A DNA stretch of 64,000 bases from Amyelois transitella. Its lineage: Eukaryota; Arthropoda; Insecta; Lepidoptera; Pyralidae. Each line of letters opens with the position of its first letter. Positions within the stretch are counted from its first letter, which is position 1. The stretch covers positions 11,941,001 to 12,005,000 of the forward strand of contig NC_083513.1 in the NCBI RefSeq assembly GCF_032362555.1, in the 5' to 3' direction. Below are positions 54,407 through 63,325 of the stretch, in pieces. The notes under the pieces were generated by a model. It saw only the letters and a program-made list of their open reading frames with translations, had not been told where the DNA came from and ran no database searches. The position numbers and the translations under genes were made by a program.

Positions 54407-57381
54407 TTTTTTTTTTTTTTTTTTTTTTTAGTTTTCCCCCGGGTGTTACACCACACCCAGGGGGAGTTTATTGCCAGTATCCTCTATCGTAAACAGAGCC
54501 ATTGCTTAACAATTTTATTTACATTATGTATGAAAAACTAAACTTAACTTAATACTACTCTTAGAGTCTGCTTCTTTTATGCTTGTTAGTTTTTTATATT
54601 ACAACTTTTTATCGTGCAATTTTTTATTTTATCTAATATCTTTAATCTCATTTTTAAAACTAGTTTATTCTTGTTGCCTTTTTTATGTTATCATTATCTT
54701 ATTTTAACAAATTCAACCACTTGTTTGTTGGATTGGTCAGAGCAGTATTACTTTGTAAGTTTCCTTGTCATTATTATGTTTTTTGATTGTTTATTTCTTA
54801 GTTTTTACATTGTCTATCTTATTACATACTTATAATACGAAGCATACGCCGATACTGGTCAATTGTGAATCATAATTATTTACTTGTTTTATCTATGATA
54901 CGCTTGATTTGCTACATAGTTAATAGTTTACTGTAGGGTACATCAAAAATGAATTGTCATTATGTTTAAAATAAATTCTACATTGTATTGTATACGAGTC
55001 ATAATTAAAATAAATCTGTTTTGTTATTAAAACTTACGTTAAATTACGTATTTAAATGTTTGTATACATAGTAATTTTTTATTGCCTTACTCTTAACTAT
55101 TTACCCATCTAGGTCAATTGTCATATACACAAACATGTCCCTTATATATCTATAATCTACATATTTTCTTTTGTCATTTTGTTAAAATCTTGTTACACTT
55201 GTAAAATGATAAAACATAGTAGAAGCATATGAACATATAAACAAACCATGTGTGTCTTCGCTCCAACGGATAATTATTATCCGTTGGTGCGGAGCCACCC
55301 ATGTATTTGTTGCGCAAACATAACAATGGGTATCCACCAACGTGCCGTAGCATGCCTAAAATATTGCTCTAATTAATGACACATTTTCATCAATATAACA
55401 ATGTGGAATAGCCACGACACGCCGGTAAGATCCACAAAATTTATGCTTACGCATATGCTATCCTGGATCTGGCGAGAGCCTCCCACCTTTGCCTGACCTG
55501 ACACGCGGAACTAAAAGCGTTGTGATTACTCACCTCGTTTCCATCCGCGCGGCAGTTCAGGCACGATGGGACGGCTCCCGCCATCCAGGCCTGGCACACA
55601 GCCCTCTGGTGCTCGCCACCACAGTGGCAGCACCTCTCCACCTTTTCTTTGCAGTGGCGCCTGCCGTGGCCGTAGCCCAGGCACATCGAACACTGGACCA
55701 GCGGAGAGTAATCCTCCGCCTGGATCCGCTGCATGTCGATGCGCACTGAGCCGGCCTCGACCACTGCGCGCCACAGCTTGGGGGGAACACTAATTACGGT
55801 ATGTTCTAGCAGCGGGTTTCTTGCCTTTTTTCTAAATTTCACTTCGATAGTTTTTTCCTCATCTTTGATATCCTTAAGTAATTTGCAATTTTGCCCCGTT
55901 AATTTTGATATAACTTGTTCGTTGGTATTTTTTAACATGTTTTTGAGGATGAGTAGGGGGTTTTTATTCTCAACTTCTTTTACCCGCAAATTTTTTATTT
56001 TTTCTATTCTGTTTTTTAATTTCTGTCTACCCTCTTTTGATTCGCAACTTATTATTAATTTCCTATCCCGCGTCTTTCTCACCCTTTCTATCCTCACCCA
56101 ATCCCCGCCTTCTCCTGCCACTTCCCTTATCCGCTCCATGACCACGTCACCCGTTTCCATTCCTGTCTTGTCGTCGACAATAACGGAATGGAGGGTGACG
56201 GGCTTTTCCTGAGAAGTAGCCACGGCCTGTGCGTATGTCGGGGTATGTGAGGCTATTGTGGATGTTCTTCCATCAGCTTGATTCTGGCGGTCCATTGTTT
56301 CCTTCATCTCCCGTATACTTCTTGCGTTTTCTTCTAGTTTATCCACCAGGGGTTTTAGGTACGTTTTAAGTTCTTCGAATTGGGTCTCATGCTGTGGGAT
56401 AGGGGAGGTCTGGGTTCTTATACTCGGTCGTTGTCCCGGCGTCATGTTCTTTGGCTCCTGGCACGCAGCCAGGTCGCACACGAGGTCGTCTACCTGTCTG
56501 ATCTTGCTTTTGACTGAGTCTTTAGTTATTCTTTTTAGTCTCAGTGCAGACTCGACCTCTTCGCTAATTGCGTCCAGGAGATTTCTAATGCTAACACATA
56601 GATCAATTCTATCGTCGTCCGTCAGGATTTTACGTCTGTTTTCTTCCTTTAGGAGGGGAGTTTTTGGGAAGCACTGAATGAACCTGCTCCTCTTGTTAGG
56701 GGTCGCCCATTCCTCCTCTGAAGACAATCTGACGGGGGAGTCCGACGGGGAGTCACCCTGGCTACTGAATTGGGTGGGTGATATTTGGAATGCATTTTGG
56801 TCTGTAGGTGTGTCTTTAAATGACACAGATTTTGGTGTGCGAATCATCATTGTCAAGGTTAAAATATAAATTTGTATAAGTTGTAAAGAAAAAGGACAGA
56901 AATAAATACACTACTGTATACTTAAAGGAACTAAAATATGGAAGGAGGCAAAACGCCAGTCAATTTCTTAAAATCTTAACTATGGACTAGACACGAGGTA
57001 AATAGTGTACTTATACCTAAGAGTGGGTCTCCCAATATTGCACTGCACTTATTTTATGGGCCAGAGCGGCTTTGTCACAACGACCAAGCACATCCACTTA
57101 GTCTTGTTGTTCCGTCTTGTGTGTAGTTGGTTTCAGGCACCGAGCCGTCCCCCAATCTCGAAGTGAAGACAGACTCGTGGCCGAATCCAGTAAAATCCTC
57201 TCAATCCTCGTCCAACCGTAGACGTAGATGGAGTCCAGGTACACTTTATTACGATCTGAACACAAGGGAGCACTTATTTCCACTTTCACTAACTTTGTAC
57301 ACACTTAAAAAATTTTTTGCTTTTAATATTTTGCGGAGCGCATCGGAGCACGTCTGCACTCTACGACGGCTCGAAGCAGAC
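54405..57381 (-). mobile_element. G6: gag-only TRAS-orientation element
   Basis: Complete 2.98-kb element: 5' leader (56851-57381), Gag ORF, a 1,017-base AT-rich 3' UTR (54430-55446) and a 25-base tail. One extra base (C) lies at the 5' junction. The 3' hairpin (54436-54463) and a perfect 11-bp stem-loop (55264-55286) are present. The Gag middle is unlike that of G5 although both flanks match it. No ORF2. Confidence 0.9.
55447..56850 (-). CDS. Gag-like protein, only ORF of G6
   Basis: A 467- or 468-residue Gag-like protein starting at ATG 56850 or the adjacent ATG 56847 (MIRTPKSVSFKD). Motifs as in G5, with the zinc-knuckle block identical to G5 (CSMC, CCHC, CLNC). The preceding block (KKARNPLLEHTVISVPPKLW) resembles G1 and G2 instead of G5, indicating a mosaic. 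It ends ALARSRIAYA with no ORF2 behind it. Confidence 0.9.
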   Translation of the reverse strand: MMIRTPKSVSFKDTPTDQNAFQISPTQFSSQGDSPSDSPVRLSSEEEWATPNKRSRFIQCFPKTPLLKEENRRKILTDDDRIDLCVSIRNLLDAISEEVESALRLKRITKDSVKSKIRQVDDLVCDLAACQEPKNMTPGQRPSIRTQTSPIPQHETQFEELKTYLKPLVDKLEENARSIREMKETMDRQNQADGRTSTIASHTPTYAQAVATSQEKPVTLHSVIVDDKTGMETGDVVMERIREVAGEGGDWVRIERVRKTRDRKLIISCESKEGRQKLKNRIEKIKNLRVKEVENKNPLLILKNMLKNTNEQVISKLTGQNCKLLKDIKDEEKTIEVKFRKKARNPLLEHTVISVPPKLWRAVVEAGSVRIDMQRIQAEDYSPLVQCSMCLGYGHGRRHCKEKVERCCHCGGEHQRAVCQAWMAGAVPSCLNCRADGNEVSNHNAFSSACQVRQRWEALARSRIAYA

Positions 57382-57382
57382 C

Positions 57383-57701
57383 GGTTAGGTTAGGTTAGGT
57401 TAGGTTAGGTTAGGTTAGGTTAGGTTAGGTTAGGTTAGGTTAGGTTAGGTTAGGTTAGGTTAGGTTAGGTTAGGTTAGGTTAGGTTAGGTTAGGTTAGGT
57501 TAGGTTAGGTTAGGTTAGGTTAGGTTAGGTTAGGTTAGGTTAGGTTAGGTTAGGTTAGGTTAGGTTAGGTTAGGTTAGGTTAGGTTAGGTTAGGTTAGGT
57601 TAGGTTAGGTTAGGTTAGGTTAGGTTAGGTTAGGTTAGGTTAGGTTAGGTTAGGTTAGGTTAGGTTAGGTTAGGTTAGGTTAGGTTAGGTTAGGTTAGGT
57701 T

Positions 57702-57706
<5 letters not shown>
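57383..57706 (+). repeat. Telomeric (TTAGG)n array, long
   Basis: About 65 perfect GGTTA units between G6 and T3. Confidence 0.98.
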
Positions 57707-57737
<31 letters not shown>

Positions 57738-57887
57738 TATACTAAAATTTATCTGTTAAGAGCATATTTGTACGATTGAGTATACTATATGTTGGTGGCG
57801 AGAGAGTAGCGTTGATGGGCATCTGCTATTTGATACAGATGCCACGTCGTCGCTATAAAAAATTTTTGAACTATATTGTTTGCATTA

Positions 57888-60800
57888 CTAGGTGCCGTTG
57901 ATCCGTTTTAAGTGATTTACTATATGGTTTATATGTTCTACTAAATATTTTATGGCGTCTTCAGATTTGTGTACAGTGTTCATGTTAAATGGTTCTAAGT
58001 TTTTATTAAGGCATGTCATTATATATTTTTCTCGGTGACTACGGAATATTGGGCAGGATTTGAGAAGGTGGTGGACGTCCTGAGGAGTCGCGTCGTCGCA
58101 AGGACAACGATCGTCCTCAGTGATTTTATACTTGTGTAGGTATGTCTTATGATATCCATGTCCTGATAAAATTTGAGTGACTGAGAACGAGGGTTTGATG
58201 TACTGTCGGAATTGGGCTATTGCAAAGATAGATGGGAAGAAGGTTTTTGTTACAGACCCTTGTGGGGCCGACTCGTATTCGCACTGCCAAGCGTCCAGAG
58301 TGCGCTGGCGCAGGAGTCGCTTGGCGTGTGAGAGCGGGAAGTGATTTAGCAGAGTTGCGGTTTTCTTCTCAGCGGCCTCCTTAGCCGCAGCATCTGCTAT
58401 CTCATTTCCCACTATGCCAACATGAGCCTTGGACCAGACGAATTTAACTATAATATGGATGGAGGAGAGAAAGGAGATGAGGTGGTGGATTTGGTTTACT
58501 AGTGGATCGGTGTTGCTGCGGTCTTGAATAGCCTTGAGGGATGATAGAGAGTCGGAGAAGACAAGAGCTTCGGTGAAGTTAATATTTGTGTTTGTGAGCC
58601 ACTTGAGGGCTTCGGCTATGGCGAATAGCTCGCACATAAATACTGAGGCGGTGCGGCACAGTTTAAATTTCTTGATTACGGGTCGCTGTCCTTCCATCAT
58701 TACCACAAACGAAGCCCCCGCCTGCCCGTCTTCCTTTTTACTGCCGTCGGTGAAAATATTAGGGGCATCAGGATTAATAAGTGCAGTGGTGTCCTCTTGC
58801 GTTGTCGCTTCGTCATAGGTAATGGTGACTCGTTTGGCCGGGTGTAAAAGGCCTCTTACTTTGGTCTTTGAGTACAGTGCTATGTCATCTGGTAATTCCT
58901 GACATATTCCTGTCTTTTTGGTCCTGTGGATTTCGAGAGACTCGTCTATTACAAGATGGAGTGGGGGGAATTGAGCTATAGCCAGGGCTGCGACCGCCGA
59001 GATGGTGTGGAAGCCGCGGATTGCCCTAATGGCAAAGCTCCTTTGGAAGGATCTGAGGGCTCGACGCACGGAGTAGAATTTGGTAGCCGTGCCCCAGATG
59101 CCTGCTGCATATGTGATTATTGGGACGATGACTTGTCGATAGATACACTCTACATTCTCGGGGTGAACGCCCCAAGTTGGCCGGACAAATTTGCATAAAT
59201 TTTTGAATATTTTACTGGCCTTCCTGATAACGTAGTTGACATGTTGGATAAAATTTAATTTTGAATCTATAATAACTCCCAGGATTTTTATTTGATCAGT
59301 TAACGGTATTATAGTATTACGCATTTTAATAATTGCCGTTTTGGTTTTTTGTGTAAATGAGATGGATTGGGTTTTGTCCGGACCAAACATGAGTTTGACG
59401 CTTTCACCCCAAGAGCTAATGAGGTCGAGGCTGGTGGAGGCGACTGCTTCTACCTCTTCGCACGTCGCGCCCTCCACTATCAGCAAAACATCATCCGCAA
59501 AGGCCTGTATGTGTGTGCCCTGTGGTAGTGGCATGGAGAGCAACTCGTCCAGGATCATGTTCCAGAACACCGGGCCGCAAGCTGAGCCTTGAACGCAACC
59601 TTTAGTCATCATTTTAGATGCTGTGCTGTTGGCGTAGTCCAGCGTTACGACCCTATCCGAAACATAATTCTGGACGAGGCGATAGAAGTTCTTCGGGCAA
59701 TTGACGTGCTTGAGGCGCGCGAATAACGCAGGCCACCACGCGTTGTCAAACGCGGCCTTGATATCTAGCGATATTGCAACAACCTGAAGACCCTTGGATT
59801 TAGCTGTTTTTATGGTCTCTATGGCCTTTTCAAGGGCGTCAGTCGTGGAGACTTGCTCTCTGAAGCCGTACTGCCTTTCGCTTAGAGAGTTGTCGCATTC
59901 TGCTTTATATATAATTCTCTTGACGATCAACCTTTCCAGTATCTTCCCGAACACGCAGATAAGTCCGATAGGTCTATATGAGCTGAGCGAGTCCATTTCG
60001 ATTTTGCCGGGTTTTGGCAAGATTTTGACAACCGCTTGCTTCCAGGATTTTGGAAAGTATCCAATCTGTAGGCACTTATTGTATAGGGCTGTCAAAAACT
60101 CAGGTTGGGCCTCAAAAACTGCACCGCAAATGTCCGCTGTCAGGTGGTCTGCTCCAGGAGCCTTCTTCGGGTTGGCGTGAGAAAATTGCTCTCTTATTTC
60201 AGCTACTGAGAAAGGTAAATCGTCCTCAGAGTTGGGCAGGTTGTTCATTGCGTCGCGCATCAGTCTTTGTTGATCCGAGCTGTCCGGAGTGTCGTCAGGG
60301 TAGAAGTGTTTGAGGAGCGCAGAGGCCGTGTTGGGTCCGCTATCAGTGAATATCCCGTCGCATTTGAGGGTTTGTGGGGGTCTTCTCAATGGGGACTCTT
60401 TGATTATCCGATTGGTAACGGCCCAAACGTCCTCTTTGCCCTGCGCCTCACAAAATTGTCGAAAGTGCTCTGTAGATGTTTTAGAGAGAGTCCGAGCGTA
60501 CTCTTGCTTCACTTCCCGATATGCTTTGATGGCCTCATCGAGGGGTCTCTTTGCTTTTTTGAGATCATGAAGGCGATGATGAAGTCTGATGCACTCCTTC
60601 TTTCGCTGTTCTAACTCGTCGGACCACCACGGGTTGTAGAATTTGGAACCCGGTTTGCGGGGAAGCACGCTATAGCACGTTCCCTGCACGATTGCAGTTA
60701 GGCGGTCAACCACACGATCGAGGCCAGCGTTAGTGAGAGAGCTAAAATCGGTCTGTGCGACAAGAGGTTCCAGTCTCTCGTTGAGTTTTTCTCGGAATTT

Positions 60801-61586
60801 AGCCCAATCGGCTCGATACGTCGAGAATCTGAATGTAGTGCTGCGTTTCGGCTTGTCAGGTTTGCACGAGGTGAATATCTCATAGTCTACAGCATTATGG
60901 TCAGATGATGGGCATGCGTCGCGATTAACTCGCCAGTTGTGTACCGCATCCGCCAGATACTGAGATGAATAGGTGACGTCAACTATCGAGGAACAGTGAG
61001 CGCCGTGGCGAATGGCTTCAAAGGTAGGGTCGTGACCCACGTTGCAGACTGACATGTTGTGCGATGCCATAACCGCAACGAGGTCCTCCCCGCGAGAATT
61101 TGCAGAACATTCTCCCCACTCCTGGTGACTGCCGTTGGCGTCGCCGCCGACTAGTCTCCAGGCGGAGCCAGGTGTTTGAAGAAACCGGTTCAATTTGCCA
61201 ATGGTGTCGTCATTATCGACGTTAGGCTCGATGTAAAGAGAAGCGATTTCTAAGTTGTTCAGCCCCAGGCTGACTCTGATAACTGCAAAGTTTGCCGTGG
61301 ATAGTTGCGTAACTCCAAGGGCGGCCGCTTTTGACGTAGTTGCTATGCACGCTTTAACTCGAGATCCCATTGGGAACTGGTAGATTGTGATGCCCGGAGG
61401 CGGTTTCACCTCCAAGGAAGTACCAACATACGGTTCAGAGATAAGAGCCACATCGTAGGAGTTTAGGTGGAAGTACCTAAAAAACTCCTGCTGTGAAACG
61501 TATGAGCGCTGAAGGTTGCACTGGATTATTTTTAGTTTGTGATTAATAACCATAGTCGGTACTTCCTTGTAGGGCTTTAATGGCAT
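57888..61586 (-). CDS. ORF2 endonuclease-RT-RNase H (T3)
   Basis: 1232 residues from the ATG at 61586; a second ATG at 61553 (MVINHKLK) lies nearer the conserved start. Endonuclease: Q-C-N, SEP, GGDANGS (Ala-Gly variant of the usual GDFNAKS, about 147) and SDHNA (about 227). RT: APGADHLTADIC, LDIKAAFDNAWW, GCVQGSACGP, FADD (about 696-699). RNase H: FTDGSKKEDG (about 944), ELFAIAEAL, FSDSLSSL, HVGIVGNEIAD. C-terminal zinc motif CPCD...H...C at about 1159. It overlaps the ORF1 end by 44 or 11 bases. Confidence 0.95.
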   Translation of the reverse strand: MPLKPYKEVPTMVINHKLKIIQCNLQRSYVSQQEFFRYFHLNSYDVALISEPYVGTSLEVKPPPGITIYQFPMGSRVKACIATTSKAAALGVTQLSTANFAVIRVSLGLNNLEIASLYIEPNVDNDDTIGKLNRFLQTPGSAWRLVGGDANGSHQEWGECSANSRGEDLVAVMASHNMSVCNVGHDPTFEAIRHGAHCSSIVDVTYSSQYLADAVHNWRVNRDACPSSDHNAVDYEIFTSCKPDKPKRSTTFRFSTYRADWAKFREKLNERLEPLVAQTDFSSLTNAGLDRVVDRLTAIVQGTCYSVLPRKPGSKFYNPWWSDELEQRKKECIRLHHRLHDLKKAKRPLDEAIKAYREVKQEYARTLSKTSTEHFRQFCEAQGKEDVWAVTNRIIKESPLRRPPQTLKCDGIFTDSGPNTASALLKHFYPDDTPDSSDQQRLMRDAMNNLPNSEDDLPFSVAEIREQFSHANPKKAPGADHLTADICGAVFEAQPEFLTALYNKCLQIGYFPKSWKQAVVKILPKPGKIEMDSLSSYRPIGLICVFGKILERLIVKRIIYKAECDNSLSERQYGFREQVSTTDALEKAIETIKTAKSKGLQVVAISLDIKAAFDNAWWPALFARLKHVNCPKNFYRLVQNYVSDRVVTLDYANSTASKMMTKGCVQGSACGPVFWNMILDELLSMPLPQGTHIQAFADDVLLIVEGATCEEVEAVASTSLDLISSWGESVKLMFGPDKTQSISFTQKTKTAIIKMRNTIIPLTDQIKILGVIIDSKLNFIQHVNYVIRKASKIFKNLCKFVRPTWGVHPENVECIYRQVIVPIITYAAGIWGTATKFYSVRRALRSFQRSFAIRAIRGFHTISAVAALAIAQFPPLHLVIDESLEIHRTKKTGICQELPDDIALYSKTKVRGLLHPAKRVTITYDEATTQEDTTALINPDAPNIFTDGSKKEDGQAGASFVVMMEGQRPVIKKFKLCRTASVFMCELFAIAEALKWLTNTNINFTEALVFSDSLSSLKAIQDRSNTDPLVNQIHHLISFLSSIHIIVKFVWSKAHVGIVGNEIADAAAKEAAEKKTATLLNHFPLSHAKRLLRQRTLDAWQCEYESAPQGSVTKTFFPSIFAIAQFRQYIKPSFSVTQILSGHGYHKTYLHKYKITEDDRCPCDDATPQDVHHLLKSCPIFRSHREKYIMTCLNKNLEPFNMNTVHKSEDAIKYLVEHINHIVNHLKRINGT

Positions 61587-63084
61587 TAACTATTCTGGGG
61601 CAATTTTTGTTGTCTGTGGCTGTGTGGTTGGTGTTAGCGCTGCGTAATGACTTGCAGTTAAAGCAACATTTTTTGCTGGGGTCGGCACGGTCGGGGCAAG
61701 AGTTGATGTGGTGTGCAGTGGAGCCACAGTGGGCGCACGGGTAGAACTCGGCGGTGCATTTGTTGTTCGTGTGCCCGAACTGCAGGCACTTATAACATTG
61801 CACGAAGCGGCTGAAGTCCGCCACGTGCACCCGCTGGTGCTCCACGTTCGCACGCTCGCCTTCAACTAACCTGCGCCGGATCGCCGGAGCAACTTCTAGC
61901 ACCGCATTGAAGAAGCGGTCATTCCGATTTTTGAGGAGAAAGCAAAGTCGAATGTCCTCAGGTGGGATTTGATTTTGGTGGCTCACAATGTCCACCAATT
62001 CCTCTCTCTGTATCTCCTTGCTGACTCCCTTTAGGATGATGAGGGGTCGGCGGAGTTTAGACTCCTCTGCGACAATACCGGGGATGTTGTTGACTTTTTG
62101 CAACACCTCGTTGCGCTGTTCGGCGGTGTCGAACTCAACTTTTAACATATTTTGGCGCAAAGATTTCACTTTTGAGGGAGCATAGGTAGTGCTACGGAAA
62201 GATATATTTTTCTTCCACTCATCGTACACCACCGGCTGCTTGTCACCGGTTTCCTTGGCCTTCACGATGATCGAAGGCAGTGTACGCGCAGGGGGAGAGA
62301 GCTTGGGTGGAGGCGGCGCCGACACGGCCGCGGCGAAGGATTTGGTGAGTATTGGCGGAGCGGGTACTGAGGCGGGCAACATCGCTTTTAGCTCCTCGCG
62401 AATGCTCTCACGGATTACAGAGACAATTGAGCTCTGATCCGGGAGAGTTTCAGCAGTCGGGGGCACTGTAGCGGGCTCGGCCTCATTGATCTTGACCAGC
62501 GCTTGCGCAGTTCTCTGGATCTCTTGCGCCGCTGCCGCAATGAGTCGCTTGTTGTTGGCTGTTACACTTTTTCCCTCATTGACGGCTTTATTTATAGAGT
62601 ACGTTAATTTGGTGATTACGGCCATGAAGGAGTCTATGCCTTTCACCTCATCCGAGCGAGCCGGCAACTCGATGACCGTGTTGCTGGCTGATGACTTGCC
62701 GGATTTACTAGTGGTTGGTTTAGGGGTAGGTGCAGTTTTTGTAGGTATTTGAGGTATGGACGGTTGAGGATTGATGTTTGTGCTTGTGCTTGTGCTTGCG
62801 ATGCTAATTTGTGAGCTGCTAGCCGACTCACTGTCCGACATGTACTGCAGACGAGGCGTTTCTGGGTCGGAAGGCACTTGGAGGTCCACATTGGGGGTGA
62901 GCAGAGTGCCGATTTCGCAAACGGGCGAAATATTTGTTTGGGTGCGGTCGGAGGGGCCAGCCGATGTTAAAAAGGCCCTAGAATGGCTCGGTAAAGGTGG
63001 AGAAGAAGGTGGAGGGGGCGTGGGGGGTTCAGGGGGAGGACGGTTAGTCTCCTCCTTACGGGTAGGAGACCGGGTGAGCACCAT
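61543..63084 (-). CDS. ORF1 Gag-like protein (T3)
   Basis: A 513-residue Gag-like protein with a Pro-rich start (about 15-30), Ser/Thr/Pro-rich low-complexity to about 145, a helical region, a P/A-rich linker and a conserved domain from IIVKAKETGDKQ (about 270). Three zinc knuckles lie at about 430-490: CYKC...H...C, CAHC...H...C and CFNC...H...C. It ends ...GSTDYGY, unlike the ALARS ending of T2 and G, so it belongs to a separate lineage. The stop lies 8 bases inside the ORF2 reading from 61553. Confidence 0.93.
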   Translation of the reverse strand: MVLTRSPTRKEETNRPPPEPPTPPPPSSPPLPSHSRAFLTSAGPSDRTQTNISPVCEIGTLLTPNVDLQVPSDPETPRLQYMSDSESASSSQISIASTSTSTNINPQPSIPQIPTKTAPTPKPTTSKSGKSSASNTVIELPARSDEVKGIDSFMAVITKLTYSINKAVNEGKSVTANNKRLIAAAAQEIQRTAQALVKINEAEPATVPPTAETLPDQSSIVSVIRESIREELKAMLPASVPAPPILTKSFAAAVSAPPPPKLSPPARTLPSIIVKAKETGDKQPVVYDEWKKNISFRSTTYAPSKVKSLRQNMLKVEFDTAEQRNEVLQKVNNIPGIVAEESKLRRPLIILKGVSKEIQREELVDIVSHQNQIPPEDIRLCFLLKNRNDRFFNAVLEVAPAIRRRLVEGERANVEHQRVHVADFSRFVQCYKCLQFGHTNNKCTAEFYPCAHCGSTAHHINSCPDRADPSKKCCFNCKSLRSANTNHTATDNKNCPRIVNAIKALQGSTDYGY

Positions 63085-63325
63085 GGCAAGAGACTAAACT
63101 TTCACCAAAATGAGTGAACAATATTGAGCTGTACAACAAAACTATGACTGCCAGAGGTATGGAATCAAATCTAAACCTGTTTTTATGACCAGAAGAATAG
63201 TCTATACAAATCAGAACGAAGAAAAATTTACAGGGAAAAAAGTCGAATTTCGGTTTCTACTTACGTCGGCGAGCGATCCTTACCTAGCTGAGAAAACAAG
63301 GGTGGGCGGGGGGGCGATTTTTCCG
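63085..63325 (-). other. T3 unique 5' UTR
   Basis: About 240 bases between the monomer array and the ORF1 ATG. No ORF worth calling. Apart from the G-rich box, nothing is shared with the T2 5' UTR. Confidence 0.6.

Noticed and set aside
945..57706. CRISPR-like array of repeats and spacers
   Set aside because: The repeats are 5-bp telomeric units and the intervals are retrotransposons of kilobase size.
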